Source: an uncultured Akkermansia sp.
Lineage (GTDB): Bacteria; Verrucomicrobiota; Verrucomicrobiia; Verrucomicrobiales; Akkermansiaceae
Direction of reading: 5' to 3'
Length of the DNA stretch: 34,565 nucleotides
Assembly: GCA_947588735.1 (NCBI GenBank)
Contig: CANQAD010000018.1
Span: 1 to 34,565 of the forward strand
Shown: positions 22,423 through 30,685 of the stretch, in pieces
Layout of the letters: every line of letters starts with the position of its first letter
Numbering within the stretch: the stretch's first letter is position 1
Made by a program: the position numbers and the translations under genes
Notes under the pieces: model-generated
Told to the model about the DNA's origin: nothing
Databases searched by the model: none
The model's input: the letters and a program-made list of their open reading frames with translations, nothing else

Positions 22423-24249
22423 CTATTTGGTTGAACAAAGGTTGCGAAGCTGGGGAAGGTTTTCCGAACTTACGGAGAGAATCAGGATATCCGGCTTAAA
22501 GGCGAGAATGTCTTTCTTGTATAACTTCATGATTTTAAGTTCATCTTCCCATTTCACCAGCCCCAAATTCACCCTAATATATTTAAGCTGAGCCGCAGAG
22601 TAAGGGAGGAAAAAATTGAGATTGTCATTTTGCGAGGATCCCACCAGTATGACCCTGTGTCTTCCCTCGGGATATGAAAACTCCTTGATAAACCTTCCAA
22701 CTTTCAATGACATCTTCGCGCGATTGCTGTGGTCATAGTAGCTATAGAGTGCTCGATTCGGGGGGGGATCTGAATCTCCATAATTGAAAAATTGGTAAAG
22801 CTGACGCCAAGTATCGGCGAACTCTGAACTTTCATCATATTTATCTCGAATTAGCCAATTTTGTGACTTTTGGAAGTCATTAAGAGAAACGATAGGCATG
22901 TCTGGAAAATCCTTCTGTACCTCTTTCATCAGTTCACGGTAACCGACATACGCTCCCCAATTTGTCCAATGGTGCGTCCATTTGAAAAACACAAAGTCTT
23001 GCTGGGTTGCATCGCGAATCGCCTTGTACGGATAGATGTAGGGAATATGGTGTTTGCGAGCTCCACTCCTAATGATTTCTTGTGCATGTGAAACCTCAGT
23101 TAATGCTTTCTCATCAAATCCGTAGTTTGCTTTGATGAGTTCCCTGTAAACAATCTCTTTTTTCGGCACCTCCAAAACGTAAAGTTTGATCTGATGTTGT
23201 TGACAAAACTCATTCAGTTGGATAATGTTTTGTACAATCGATTGAACAAAAGCTGGTCGGCAATCCAAGTCATATACGAGAGGAAGTCGAAAAATCCATC
23301 CGCTTTCCTTGAAGTAAAGAGCTCTTTTCGTACGGATAATGCAGGACAGTTTGTTCCGAAGGACATCGTGTAACTTCATCAGGGAAACACGACCGCAGAA
23401 ATGGTCATTGAACCAATTTTCATGCCGTCTCCCGTAGTCGGCTCCTTCTTTGAAGAGATCCCTTAACTCCGGCTTTACGGCAAGTGTTCTGCTTTCTCGT
23501 ACAGATTTCACCGCATCTGAAATGCCGATCATTGGAATAAAGAGAAGGAGAAAAAATGCGAGCAGGAGCAACATATCGCTGAGGTGAACGCATTCACAAC
23601 GCTTCGCGATATAAGACAGTAACAGGTAAATCAGGGAGAAGAACAACAGATTCCCCGTGATGATGTACCAGACTTTTCCGGATTTCAGCCATCTAAAATC
23701 GTGGATGGAAAAATGATGCCGACGAAACTCTGCTTCGATGTGAAGGATATCTCCCTTTTTGACATGAAGTTGCCTCATAAAGTTCTTTCTAAAAGAGAAA
23801 GCCCCTCGTTTCGGCAAGAAGGTTTTGCCGTTTATTTTGATATTTCGCCAATCCGTCAGGACAGAATAGAAAAAGCCGTACTCATCACGGATTTTCGGAC
23901 CTTCGAAAAGCATGGTGATTTCCCCGTCACGCTGTGCCTGAAGTTGGAGGGAAAGTTTCTGCCACTTTCCTCTCGCCCTCAAACTGAGACTGGATCGGTG
24001 AACATTCTTTCCGGCGACATACGCCCACGTAGTATAAGATGGGTTGGGCGTTACTTTATACTGAAAGGGTTCAGCACGGGTAATCTTGCCAGAATACAGC
24101 AACTCGAGCCTCGCTTCCTTGTTGAAAAGAGTGCGCACAAACCCGACATAATCGCACTCTGTCCACAGGGGAATGCATAAAGTATTAGCCAAGAGAGCTA
24201 GCATGCAAGTGACTAGTATCTTTTTGGCGCTTATCCATTGCTTGTTCAT
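22423..24249 (-). CDS. AlgJ/AlgX-like SGNH acetyltransferase-type protein
   Basis: A 608-residue membrane protein with an N-terminal anchor (12-30), an extracytoplasmic beta-rich domain (about 40-190), two more membrane helices (about 195-215 and 222-243) and a C-terminal SGNH/AlgJ-like domain (about 255-608). Such domains transfer acetyl groups to polysaccharides in the periplasm. Landmarks are ESGWIF (315-320), KLYVLEVPKKE (355-365), the active-site block FFKWTHHWTNWGAYVGY (421-437) and the serine-containing VGSSQND (536-542). The usual catalytic aspartate of the D-x-H-W motif is a threonine here (T425). A run of eight C on the coding strand encodes PPPN (497-500) at 22760-22767. Its start overlaps the stop of the acyltransferase gene by ATGA, so the two are probably partners. 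Confidence 0.75.
   Translation of the reverse strand: MNKQWISAKKILVTCMLALLANTLCIPLWTECDYVGFVRTLFNKEARLELLYSGKITRAEPFQYKVTPNPSYTTWAYVAGKNVHRSSLSLRARGKWQKLSLQLQAQRDGEITMLFEGPKIRDEYGFFYSVLTDWRNIKINGKTFLPKRGAFSFRKNFMRQLHVKKGDILHIEAEFRRHHFSIHDFRWLKSGKVWYIITGNLLFFSLIYLLLSYIAKRCECVHLSDMLLLLAFFLLLFIPMIGISDAVKSVRESRTLAVKPELRDLFKEGADYGRRHENWFNDHFCGRVSLMKLHDVLRNKLSCIIRTKRALYFKESGWIFRLPLVYDLDCRPAFVQSIVQNIIQLNEFCQQHQIKLYVLEVPKKEIVYRELIKANYGFDEKALTEVSHAQEIIRSGARKHHIPYIYPYKAIRDATQQDFVFFKWTHHWTNWGAYVGYRELMKEVQKDFPDMPIVSLNDFQKSQNWLIRDKYDESSEFADTWRQLYQFFNYGDSDPPPNRALYSYYDHSNRAKMSLKVGRFIKEFSYPEGRHRVILVGSSQNDNLNFFLPYSAAQLKYIRVNLGLVKWEDELKIMKLYKKDILAFKPDILILSVSSENLPQLRNLCSTK
22760..22767. repeat. Eight-base G/C tract in the AlgJ-like gene
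   Basis: A run of eight G on the plus strand (C on the coding strand) inside an AT-rich gene, three-quarters of the way through the coding region. A slip of one or two bases would remove the end of the SGNH domain, including the active-site serine. Confidence 0.7.
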
Positions 24250-25322
24250 GGCTGGCTTGAAATAGTTTCACGGAGATTTTTCTGAATTAGGTAATTACCA
24301 ATTTTCGGTACTAAAAACTTCTCAATCAAATGATATTCAATAATCCCTAACAAAATACCCCCCCCTATTACTATAATTCCTTTATTATCATAATTTAACA
24401 TTATTCTCAATTTATGTACACATTGCATCATAATTGCACATCCCATGAGAAAGGAGTATGTGTAACGAGAAAAAAATTGAATCCATGTCATTCGATTTAA
24501 GACTGCTGAAATATACCCCTGACCACTTGCGAGGGAAAGCATTAATAAGGAGAATACTAAATCTACCTCCAATGGAGTGTATTTTACATGAGAACCCCGG
24601 AACATATAACTAAAAAGCATATAGAAAGCAATTACTTCAAAAGAAGTAGCAACAAGACGGAACATATGTTTCATAGAAAAAACAAGATTTTCACTAATCC
24701 ATGATGCTAGCATCCCTAAACAGATACATCTGAGACCTAAGCAAGTACCTATGCTGACTACAGAATAATAAATTTTATCCACGTTTTCTGTGTACCGAAC
24801 AGGTACACCATGAAGTACAAGAGAGGTTGCGAGATATGCTAAAAGTCCAGCAATAATCCAGGCTCCATTCTTTGAGAAATTAAAGAGCCCGATCATCAGG
24901 CAACTTATCCAGAAATATACACAAATAAACCATTCCGAGTTCCGTATAACAGCTGGCACAATACCGGTTCCAGGAAGGAAGAACAAGAAATCAACAAATC
25001 TCCACCATGGTTTGTTCCCCACGAAAACCAAGATAATAAAAGCAAAAGCCATCGCCGGGAATAATCGTATCCACAGCTTTTTAACATGGTCCAATGGGCG
25101 AATCTTATTCCGAATTAAAGTTCTATGTAGAAAAAAGCCACCAATAATAAAGAATGGATCAATCCCATAGTTTAGGTGCATAGCTTTTGTATGAAATAGG
25201 GTCTTCAGGAACTCATGCAACCCCGGACACATATTCAACATATGGTGGACGGCAATTGCAAGGATAAAAATTATGCGCAATAGTTCAATACTGCAAAGTC
25301 TCTTCTGTTTCTGTTTGAGCAT
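24246..25322 (-). CDS. Acyltransferase 3 family membrane protein
   Basis: A 358-residue polytopic protein of the acyltransferase 3 (OafA/YrhL) family, which moves acetyl groups from acetyl-CoA across the inner membrane to sugars. The N-terminal RLCSIELLRIIFILAIAVHHM (catalytic-type histidines at 26-27) and the following ...YGIDPFFIIGGFFL motif are characteristic. About ten membrane helices follow. It lacks an own SGNH domain; the downstream AlgJ-like gene, joined by an ATGA overlap, could supply it. A G8 tract at 24358-24365 encodes the GGG of IVIGGGILLG near the C-terminus. A CAGGA site adjoins the start. The gene is AT-rich, unlike the housekeeping genes around it. Confidence 0.85.
   Translation of the reverse strand: MLKQKQKRLCSIELLRIIFILAIAVHHMLNMCPGLHEFLKTLFHTKAMHLNYGIDPFFIIGGFFLHRTLIRNKIRPLDHVKKLWIRLFPAMAFAFIILVFVGNKPWWRFVDFLFFLPGTGIVPAVIRNSEWFICVYFWISCLMIGLFNFSKNGAWIIAGLLAYLATSLVLHGVPVRYTENVDKIYYSVVSIGTCLGLRCICLGMLASWISENLVFSMKHMFRLVATSFEVIAFYMLFSYMFRGSHVKYTPLEVDLVFSLLMLSLASGQGYISAVLNRMTWIQFFSRYTYSFLMGCAIMMQCVHKLRIMLNYDNKGIIVIGGGILLGIIEYHLIEKFLVPKIGNYLIQKNLRETISSQP
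24358..24365. repeat. Eight-base G/C tract in the acyltransferase gene
   Basis: Eight C on the plus strand (eight G on the coding strand) in a gene that is otherwise AT-rich. Length is in the range that makes polymerase slippage frequent. Confidence 0.7.
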
Positions 25323-25377
25323 TCCTGACGTTTGGTATGTGTTGATGTATATTATTGTTAATATCTGATATCTAATA

Positions 25378-26013
25378 TCATGCAGATTTACTTTCCAATA
25401 TCGTTAAAACTTCTTTCGGGGAATTGGCATATCCTTTCACATGGGAAAACCCATACCCATAATTTACACCAATAAAGTCTATTCCGACCTCTTCAGCTGC
25501 CTGTTTATCCATTTCGGTGTCGCCGATCATCACCGCTTTACAAACATGGAGCCGTTCCATACACTCCTTAATCATGTCTGCTTTGGGTCTGATGACTCTA
25601 TCGTTTTGACCAACAATATAGGACATATATTGTGAAAATCCGAAATATTTGCATACAGCCTCGGCTATATCTTGTCTTTTGTTGGTTGCTATTGCTTGTA
25701 AAATACCGCGTTGTTGAATAGCATCCATCAATTCTACAGATCCTTCATATGGCTTGGCCTTGTAGAGATTATATTTTACATAATATTCTCTGTAGAAATT
25801 AGTTGCATTTTGAATATCATCGCCTTTCAAATGGAAATACTTTGAGAAAACTACTTGAGAAACCGGACCGTTAAGCCTCTCTAATTCCTCATCGCTCATT
25901 TCTTTTAGGCCCAGATTTTTGATGCAATATTTGTACGTGTCTATTACTCCCTCGGACGTATCCAAAAGAGTCCCGTCAATATCCCATATAACTGCCTGCA
26001 GTTTCATATCCAT
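25378..26013 (-). CDS. HAD-family phosphatase
   Basis: A 211-residue soluble hydrolase of the phosphoglycolate phosphatase-like HAD group. Motif I is WDIDGTLLDT (nucleophile D11, acid D13), motif II is the threonine of ATNKRQD, motif III a lysine in RPKADM, and motif IV MIGDTEMDKQAA. A helical cap domain lies between residues 20 and 90. The frame is open to 26091, but the ATG at 26013 directly precedes the conserved strand and lies 8 bp beyond the stop of the aldolase gene. Together with the two genes upstream it could perform the KdsC-type dephosphorylation step of a CMP-ulosonate pathway; this is inference from gene order. Confidence 0.85.
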   Translation of the reverse strand: MDMKLQAVIWDIDGTLLDTSEGVIDTYKYCIKNLGLKEMSDEELERLNGPVSQVVFSKYFHLKGDDIQNATNFYREYYVKYNLYKAKPYEGSVELMDAIQQRGILQAIATNKRQDIAEAVCKYFGFSQYMSYIVGQNDRVIRPKADMIKECMERLHVCKAVMIGDTEMDKQAAEEVGIDFIGVNYGYGFSHVKGYANSPKEVLTILESKSA

Positions 26014-26020
26014 TGGATGA

Positions 26021-26965
26021 TCATCTATCTTTATGGAGCATGTCATAAAAATCATGCAAGGATAAGTGTTCCTGCATCGCTTGTTGGGCACATGCCGGAT
26101 GAGCTTGACTATCTGCTGCCAGAGCGTAATAAAAAGCCTCCCATTCCTTTTGGGCCTGTCTTAAACTGGGGAAAATATACTTACTTTCGATATCCAAAAG
26201 TTCATCAACTCGGTAATTACCGCCATGGTTTTTGTTCACATATCCCATGAGCATTTCCAGATGCGGATTCCCGCTGGTCTTCCCTAATCCTCCTATACTT
26301 GCATCAAGTATAATATTTCGTTTTTTCGCATAATGATGCATAAATACCTGCGCTAATACAAAAGCAGAGAGCGAATTATCATGCAAATGCAACCCTAAAC
26401 AAATCGATGGATCAAGATTTTGATGTGCTTCGTCACATATTGTCAAGAAAGAAGGATAATTAAGCACTCCGTAGGTATCGGCGAGTGTGACATTAGTCAC
26501 GCCAAATCGAGATACCTCTCCCAACATACGTAATCTTTCATCCCTCGAGTATCCTGGGTAACATGTCAAATTAACGTGCAAGTTATACCCTTTATCAACG
26601 ATCTTTTGCACATACTCAAAAACATCGCGGTTGGCTCCCTCCTTGAATGTTACCCGTACATGCTTTAACTTCCCTCCGTTGTATGGTCTAAGATCCGATA
26701 TATCGTATTGAGGCGGATAAGGATAATCGATCATGAGTGTGTATTCCGCCTTGGTATCAGGATCTACATACTGTTCGGCTTCATCGACGAACGTATAGAG
26801 AGAACGTCCTTTTTTATGGCAATCAGGTCTTAAACATCCCAGTTCGATAAGATCGCATCCGCTCTGAGCTACAGCCGAGGAGATGTCACGCATTGCGGCT
26901 TCTCCCCAGTTGTAGCTGATAGCCCTTCCTCCATCTCTTAACGTAACATCCAGTATCTTTATCAT
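26021..26965 (-). CDS. HMGL-type (DRE-TIM) aldolase
   Basis: A 314-residue TIM-barrel enzyme of the HMGL-like family (4-hydroxy-2-oxovalerate aldolase, isopropylmalate synthase and relatives), which make or break C-C bonds next to a keto acid. The signature LDVTLRDGGR is at 5-14, with the metal-binding HLHDN in GLHLHDNSLSA and a glycine-rich GGLGKTSGNPHLE near the C-terminal end. Homologues of this type occur in capsule and LPS clusters next to a cytidylyltransferase. There it would act as the carbon-chain-forming step in place of a KdsA/NeuB-type synthase. Substrate cannot be inferred. It starts 1 bp from the cytidylyltransferase stop. Confidence 0.8.
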   Translation of the reverse strand: MIKILDVTLRDGGRAISYNWGEAAMRDISSAVAQSGCDLIELGCLRPDCHKKGRSLYTFVDEAEQYVDPDTKAEYTLMIDYPYPPQYDISDLRPYNGGKLKHVRVTFKEGANRDVFEYVQKIVDKGYNLHVNLTCYPGYSRDERLRMLGEVSRFGVTNVTLADTYGVLNYPSFLTICDEAHQNLDPSICLGLHLHDNSLSAFVLAQVFMHHYAKKRNIILDASIGGLGKTSGNPHLEMLMGYVNKNHGGNYRVDELLDIESKYIFPSLRQAQKEWEAFYYALAADSQAHPACAQQAMQEHLSLHDFYDMLHKDR

Positions 26966-26966
26966 T

Positions 26967-27623
26967 TTATTGTTTTTTTAATATTTGAGTATAAATTGCG
27001 TCTGCGATTAGAAAATCCTCCGGCCAGTCAATATCTATGCTTTCTAAAGCCGTACATTCGCACATAAAGGGCCTAGCGCCCGTACGCCCTTGGTACTTCT
27101 CAAAAACATCGCGTGTAAAGACGTAAGGCGAGGGCAACTCAGCGAAGATTTCCCCCATATCTTGTGTGCGTGGAATACTCCCACGTTGGAAGTTCATTGG
27201 TTCTCCGTTGCTCCACAAAAACTCAGCTACACGTTTACAAGTGAAAGCCGAATCATATTTGCCTGAAGCCACGGCATTAATACACGCGCTAAACCTTTCC
27301 GGCTTGATAAAAGGGGAAGTTGCATGAGATAAGACATAAATATCTGCCTCTACTGCATCGATGAAGGCACGTATGATATCTCCACACCTTGTAGAATTAC
27401 TATCCAATTCTTTCGGGCGTTTCAAGAATTCTACTCCCGGAAGTAAATAATCCCTGATACGCTCATCGCTACAATACACCACAATTCTCTCAATTTCAGG
27501 AACCTGAAGGAGAGCCCTTTGAATCAAATTGCATAAAGGAGTACCATCCGAAAAGGGTCTTATATTTTTTCCGGGAGTGCGTTCATTGTTGAACTTAATA
27601 GGTATAAAAGCCGTTATTTTCAT
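26967..27623 (-). CDS. CMP-sugar (acylneuraminate-type) cytidylyltransferase
   Basis: A 218-residue nucleotidyltransferase of the NeuA/KdsB group, which activates 2-keto-3-deoxy sugar acids with CTP. It has IPIKFNNERTPGKNIRPF (7-24) as the nucleotide-binding loop, VVYCSDERI, HATSPFIKPE and the C-terminal SIDIDWPEDFLIAD that typifies the family. It belongs with the aldolase and HAD phosphatase downstream: an activated CMP-sugar acid would be its product, and the sialyltransferase-like domain at 28723-30642 is a plausible user. No Shine-Dalgarno is visible, and the gene lies in the AT-rich part. Confidence 0.88.
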   Translation of the reverse strand: MKITAFIPIKFNNERTPGKNIRPFSDGTPLCNLIQRALLQVPEIERIVVYCSDERIRDYLLPGVEFLKRPKELDSNSTRCGDIIRAFIDAVEADIYVLSHATSPFIKPERFSACINAVASGKYDSAFTCKRVAEFLWSNGEPMNFQRGSIPRTQDMGEIFAELPSPYVFTRDVFEKYQGRTGARPFMCECTALESIDIDWPEDFLIADAIYTQILKKQ

Positions 27624-27682
27624 TTATATATAATTGTTTGCGATAACATTCTAGGTCAGTGTAATAACTACTTTCAAATAGA

Positions 27683-28693
27683 TCATCTGGGTAATGTTGT
27701 ATGGCTTTTCGATCTGGCAAACCATTTTTTTATAGTGCTCCAGAAGGGGTGATCGACAATTCTAAGGAAGTATTTTTTCTCATTAGTGCTGAATTCTGAA
27801 AAATTAGCTATTTCTCTGTAATTTCGAATGAGTTTTGACACTGCTTTTGCAAACACGAGACGTCTGAATCCAGCGAGTCTATCCTCCCTTTCCCACGAAT
27901 TTTTTAAAGAAATATAAAAAAATCTAAGATAGATTTCTAATGTGCTGGCATCCAAATTTTCTTCGTTAATTTGATTCTGGATTCTCTTATGAACATCCAG
28001 AATCCAGCGAGCACACGTATACCCCTGATTAATAGCTTGACTGGAACTGATCCTATAGTAGTAATAAGCATTTGAAACCACGTACAAAGAGGCCAACTTC
28101 GTGTAGACGCACCAGCCAAAAAACATATCTTGGAAGGAAGCCCCGGGCGTTGTTGTAAAACAAATGTTGTTATTATTAAGAAAGGAGCGTCGATAAATGG
28201 AACTCCAAATAGACATGTGTCCATAGACGAATTTAGCCGCTTGCTTTTTGTCAGTGATACGTTTATTCAGTGATTCCTTTCCGAAAGCTGTCTTATTGAT
28301 CCTAATTCCCGAATCGGTTGCCATAAAGAAGAATGACTTAACAACATCCACATTTTCACGAAGAGCTATTCTATACAGATCATCATACATCTCAGGTGAA
28401 ACCCAATCATCAGAATCAACAAAGCCCACATATTCTCCTTGGGCTGCTTTAATTCCCTGATTATAAGCTATACCAAGACTTTCATTTTTGTTTATATGAA
28501 TGACTCGGATGTTTGGATTTTCCTTGGCGTAATTATTCAGTATACGTGGACAAGAATCTGTTGATCCATTGTCAACTAATATAATTTCAATTTCCTTTAG
28601 CTTCTGAATCAGAAGGCTGCGTACACACTGATCGACGAAACGCTCAGTGTTATAAACAGGAACAATAACCGAAACACTTGGTGATTTGAACAT
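27683..28693 (-). CDS. Glycosyltransferase family 2 protein
   Basis: A 336-residue GT-A fold enzyme. The strand SVSVIVPVYNTERFVDQCV, the LVDNGSTDSC nucleotide-binding loop and the FVDSDDWVS metal-binding DxD (93-96) are complete. The C-terminal half (about 150-336) is basic and aromatic-rich, as in Bacteroides and Streptococcus capsule transferases. Donor and acceptor are unknown. The next gene upstream is a GT2 fusion with a similar N-terminus, so the two probably arose by duplication. Low-GC codon use is unlike the housekeeping genes of the window. Confidence 0.88.
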   Translation of the reverse strand: MFKSPSVSVIVPVYNTERFVDQCVRSLLIQKLKEIEIILVDNGSTDSCPRILNNYAKENPNIRVIHINKNESLGIAYNQGIKAAQGEYVGFVDSDDWVSPEMYDDLYRIALRENVDVVKSFFFMATDSGIRINKTAFGKESLNKRITDKKQAAKFVYGHMSIWSSIYRRSFLNNNNICFTTTPGASFQDMFFGWCVYTKLASLYVVSNAYYYYRISSSQAINQGYTCARWILDVHKRIQNQINEENLDASTLEIYLRFFYISLKNSWEREDRLAGFRRLVFAKAVSKLIRNYREIANFSEFSTNEKKYFLRIVDHPFWSTIKKWFARSKSHTTLPR

Positions 28694-28722
28694 AGAAAAT
28701 TGGGATAATTACTACTAATAAT

Positions 28723-30642
28723 TTATGATATAATGAATTCCGGATTAACTATTATCTCGGGATGTTCCCTAACATAAAGAGATGTGTACACATCATGAAA
28801 TATACCTCTCAATCCTATTGGATTAATCGAAATTATCTCAACATCGGGATAATAAATTCGCTGCATTTCTTTTATTTTAAGGTATCCGCTTTTAAGTCTC
28901 TTAATATTCATCGGAAGCTGAAACTTTGTACTTGTCAAGTAACCATTATTAGCAGTATCACACCCCACAAGATAAATGTGCTTTGGACGTGTGTATAAGA
29001 GAAAATGAAGGGCGGGATGTACCACAGTACAAAAGTCGGCAAGCGGGAAATTTTCTATGTCTTGATAAGCGTAAACTGTGCACGAACCTTCAGAATAATA
29101 CCTCTCAGCGTGGGCCTTCTCCGCTATGTATTCCGGTATGCCATACTTTTGATTGCGTTCATAAATATATTTTCCAAAAAAATTAATACATCCATAATCA
29201 TATGTATTCTGAATGCAATCACTTACACCCAAATAGTCTTGCATGAAACAATAATCAAATCTAAACTGCTTAAAAGTGATCGCTTTATTTACTGCTAAAT
29301 ATTTTGTATTATCAAATATCGGCGCATACTTGACTGTTGGTCCACACGCGACAATCATTACATCGCACCCTCTATTACTATCCTTATACTTAGGAAACGT
29401 TCTCTGATGTGTCCGCGAAATTGCCTGTGCGAAAAGAGCAGATCGTAAAGATTCAGCCTGATTTCTCTCCTGAGAAACGGAAATTTGGGACTTCCAAATT
29501 CTCATGCCAAAGAGTCGCGTTATTAGGTTTTGACCCTTCCTTTCTTTCTTAAGCAAGGGAAAATAAAAAAAGTAATTTATTTCATGGTCTTGAGCGCGGA
29601 TATGTTTCCATATCTGAATTCCTAAAAATTTTTTAATTATTTCTTTATTTTTTTTCTTTTTTTTGTAAAGCATGTCCCATACAGAAGCGACCACTGGATG
29701 TTTCTGGATGATGATGAGGCATCTTTTTTCTGATACGTGAAATTGGGAAAACTTTATTCCCTGAACTACCATTTTGAAAAATGCCGATAATTTTTTGTAT
29801 GCAAAAGGTCTCTTAGATGCGAATTGGTAATTGTGACACTGATCACCGTAAAGGGAAACATATGCATCCTTAACATATCTTTCAAAATAAGCGTGTTTCG
29901 TCCCATTTTTCGACAACCAGATAAAAAGCTCTTTCCACATATTTACTTTCGTATCCAATTCTTTCATGCTGAATTTTCCAATACGCCTTTCTTTCCTTAT
30001 GTTTCGGTAATAATAACTTGATGAAAAGATATAACATCTTCGCATTGTGGCAAAAACTTGCCAATTAAAGTATATATCCGAATATACCGCATCCTTAACG
30101 GGAAGGAATTGTATATTATTTCGAAGGATAAATTGACGAGAATATATTGCACTCCAGTAAGAAGTGTTGTCCGCTGCAAACTGGGGGATAAGAAGTGAAT
30201 TTTCTATTATGCAATTGGTTGTTTCTAATCTACCAAACTTGTTACAAATTTTTACTATTTTTCCATTATTTGCGATGGTATATAATGATTTTACGACATC
30301 GGTGTCATGCTCAATAGCTTTTTTTAGGAGTTCATAGTACATTTCCTTATCTACGTAATCCCAAGGTTCTACAAATCCAATATAATCACCTACCGCAATC
30401 TTTATACCTGAATTGAGTGCTATGCCAACCCCCTCATGAATTTTATGTAATGTACGGACACGTGGATCCATTTTCGCATATTTATCGCATAAATCACTGG
30501 ATTTATCCGTTGAGCCATCATCAACTAAAATAATTTCTATATCCGATATGACCTGATTGAGAATACTATCCACACATTCTTTCAACTCGGTTTCATTATT
30601 ATATATCGGTACGATAACAGAAACTTTTGGTATATTCGACAT
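28723..30642 (-). CDS. GT2 glycosyltransferase fused to a sialyltransferase-like domain
   Basis: A 639-residue two-domain protein. Residues 1-325 are a GT2 transferase (SVIVPIYNNETELKECV; LVDDGSTDKS), but the DxD site reads FVEPWDYV instead of FVDSDDWV. A lysine-rich linker with repeated motifs FLGIQIWK (339-346) and LFGMRIWK (377-384) follows. Residues 425-615 form a second Rossmann-like domain: VMIVACGPTVKYAP (428-441), FDYCFMQDY, HIYLVGCDTANNGY (555-568) and EIISINPIGLRGIF (602-615). Its layout resembles Campylobacter CstII-type (GT42) sialyltransferases or DUF115 proteins. The open frame begins at 30732, but GT2 homology begins at 30642. Two poly-A(8) tracts lie in the linker. The fold assignment for the second domain is tentative. 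Confidence 0.65.
   Translation of the reverse strand: MSNIPKVSVIVPIYNNETELKECVDSILNQVISDIEIILVDDGSTDKSSDLCDKYAKMDPRVRTLHKIHEGVGIALNSGIKIAVGDYIGFVEPWDYVDKEMYYELLKKAIEHDTDVVKSLYTIANNGKIVKICNKFGRLETTNCIIENSLLIPQFAADNTSYWSAIYSRQFILRNNIQFLPVKDAVYSDIYFNWQVFATMRRCYIFSSSYYYRNIRKERRIGKFSMKELDTKVNMWKELFIWLSKNGTKHAYFERYVKDAYVSLYGDQCHNYQFASKRPFAYKKLSAFFKMVVQGIKFSQFHVSEKRCLIIIQKHPVVASVWDMLYKKKKKNKEIIKKFLGIQIWKHIRAQDHEINYFFYFPLLKKERKGQNLITRLFGMRIWKSQISVSQERNQAESLRSALFAQAISRTHQRTFPKYKDSNRGCDVMIVACGPTVKYAPIFDNTKYLAVNKAITFKQFRFDYCFMQDYLGVSDCIQNTYDYGCINFFGKYIYERNQKYGIPEYIAEKAHAERYYSEGSCTVYAYQDIENFPLADFCTVVHPALHFLLYTRPKHIYLVGCDTANNGYLTSTKFQLPMNIKRLKSGYLKIKEMQRIYYPDVEIISINPIGLRGIFHDVYTSLYVREHPEIIVNPEFIIS
29648..29664. 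repeat. Two adjacent eight-base A/T tracts in the fusion glycosyltransferase
   Basis: T8-C-T8 on the plus strand, encoding lysines of the linker (residues 326-332). A one-base slip would cut off the second domain while leaving the GT2 domain intact. The region is AT-rich, so such runs are less surprising than the G/C ones. Confidence 0.5.
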
Positions 30643-30685
30643 AAGGGAAAAAAATAAAACCTTACAAGAGAGATATTTTATTGCA

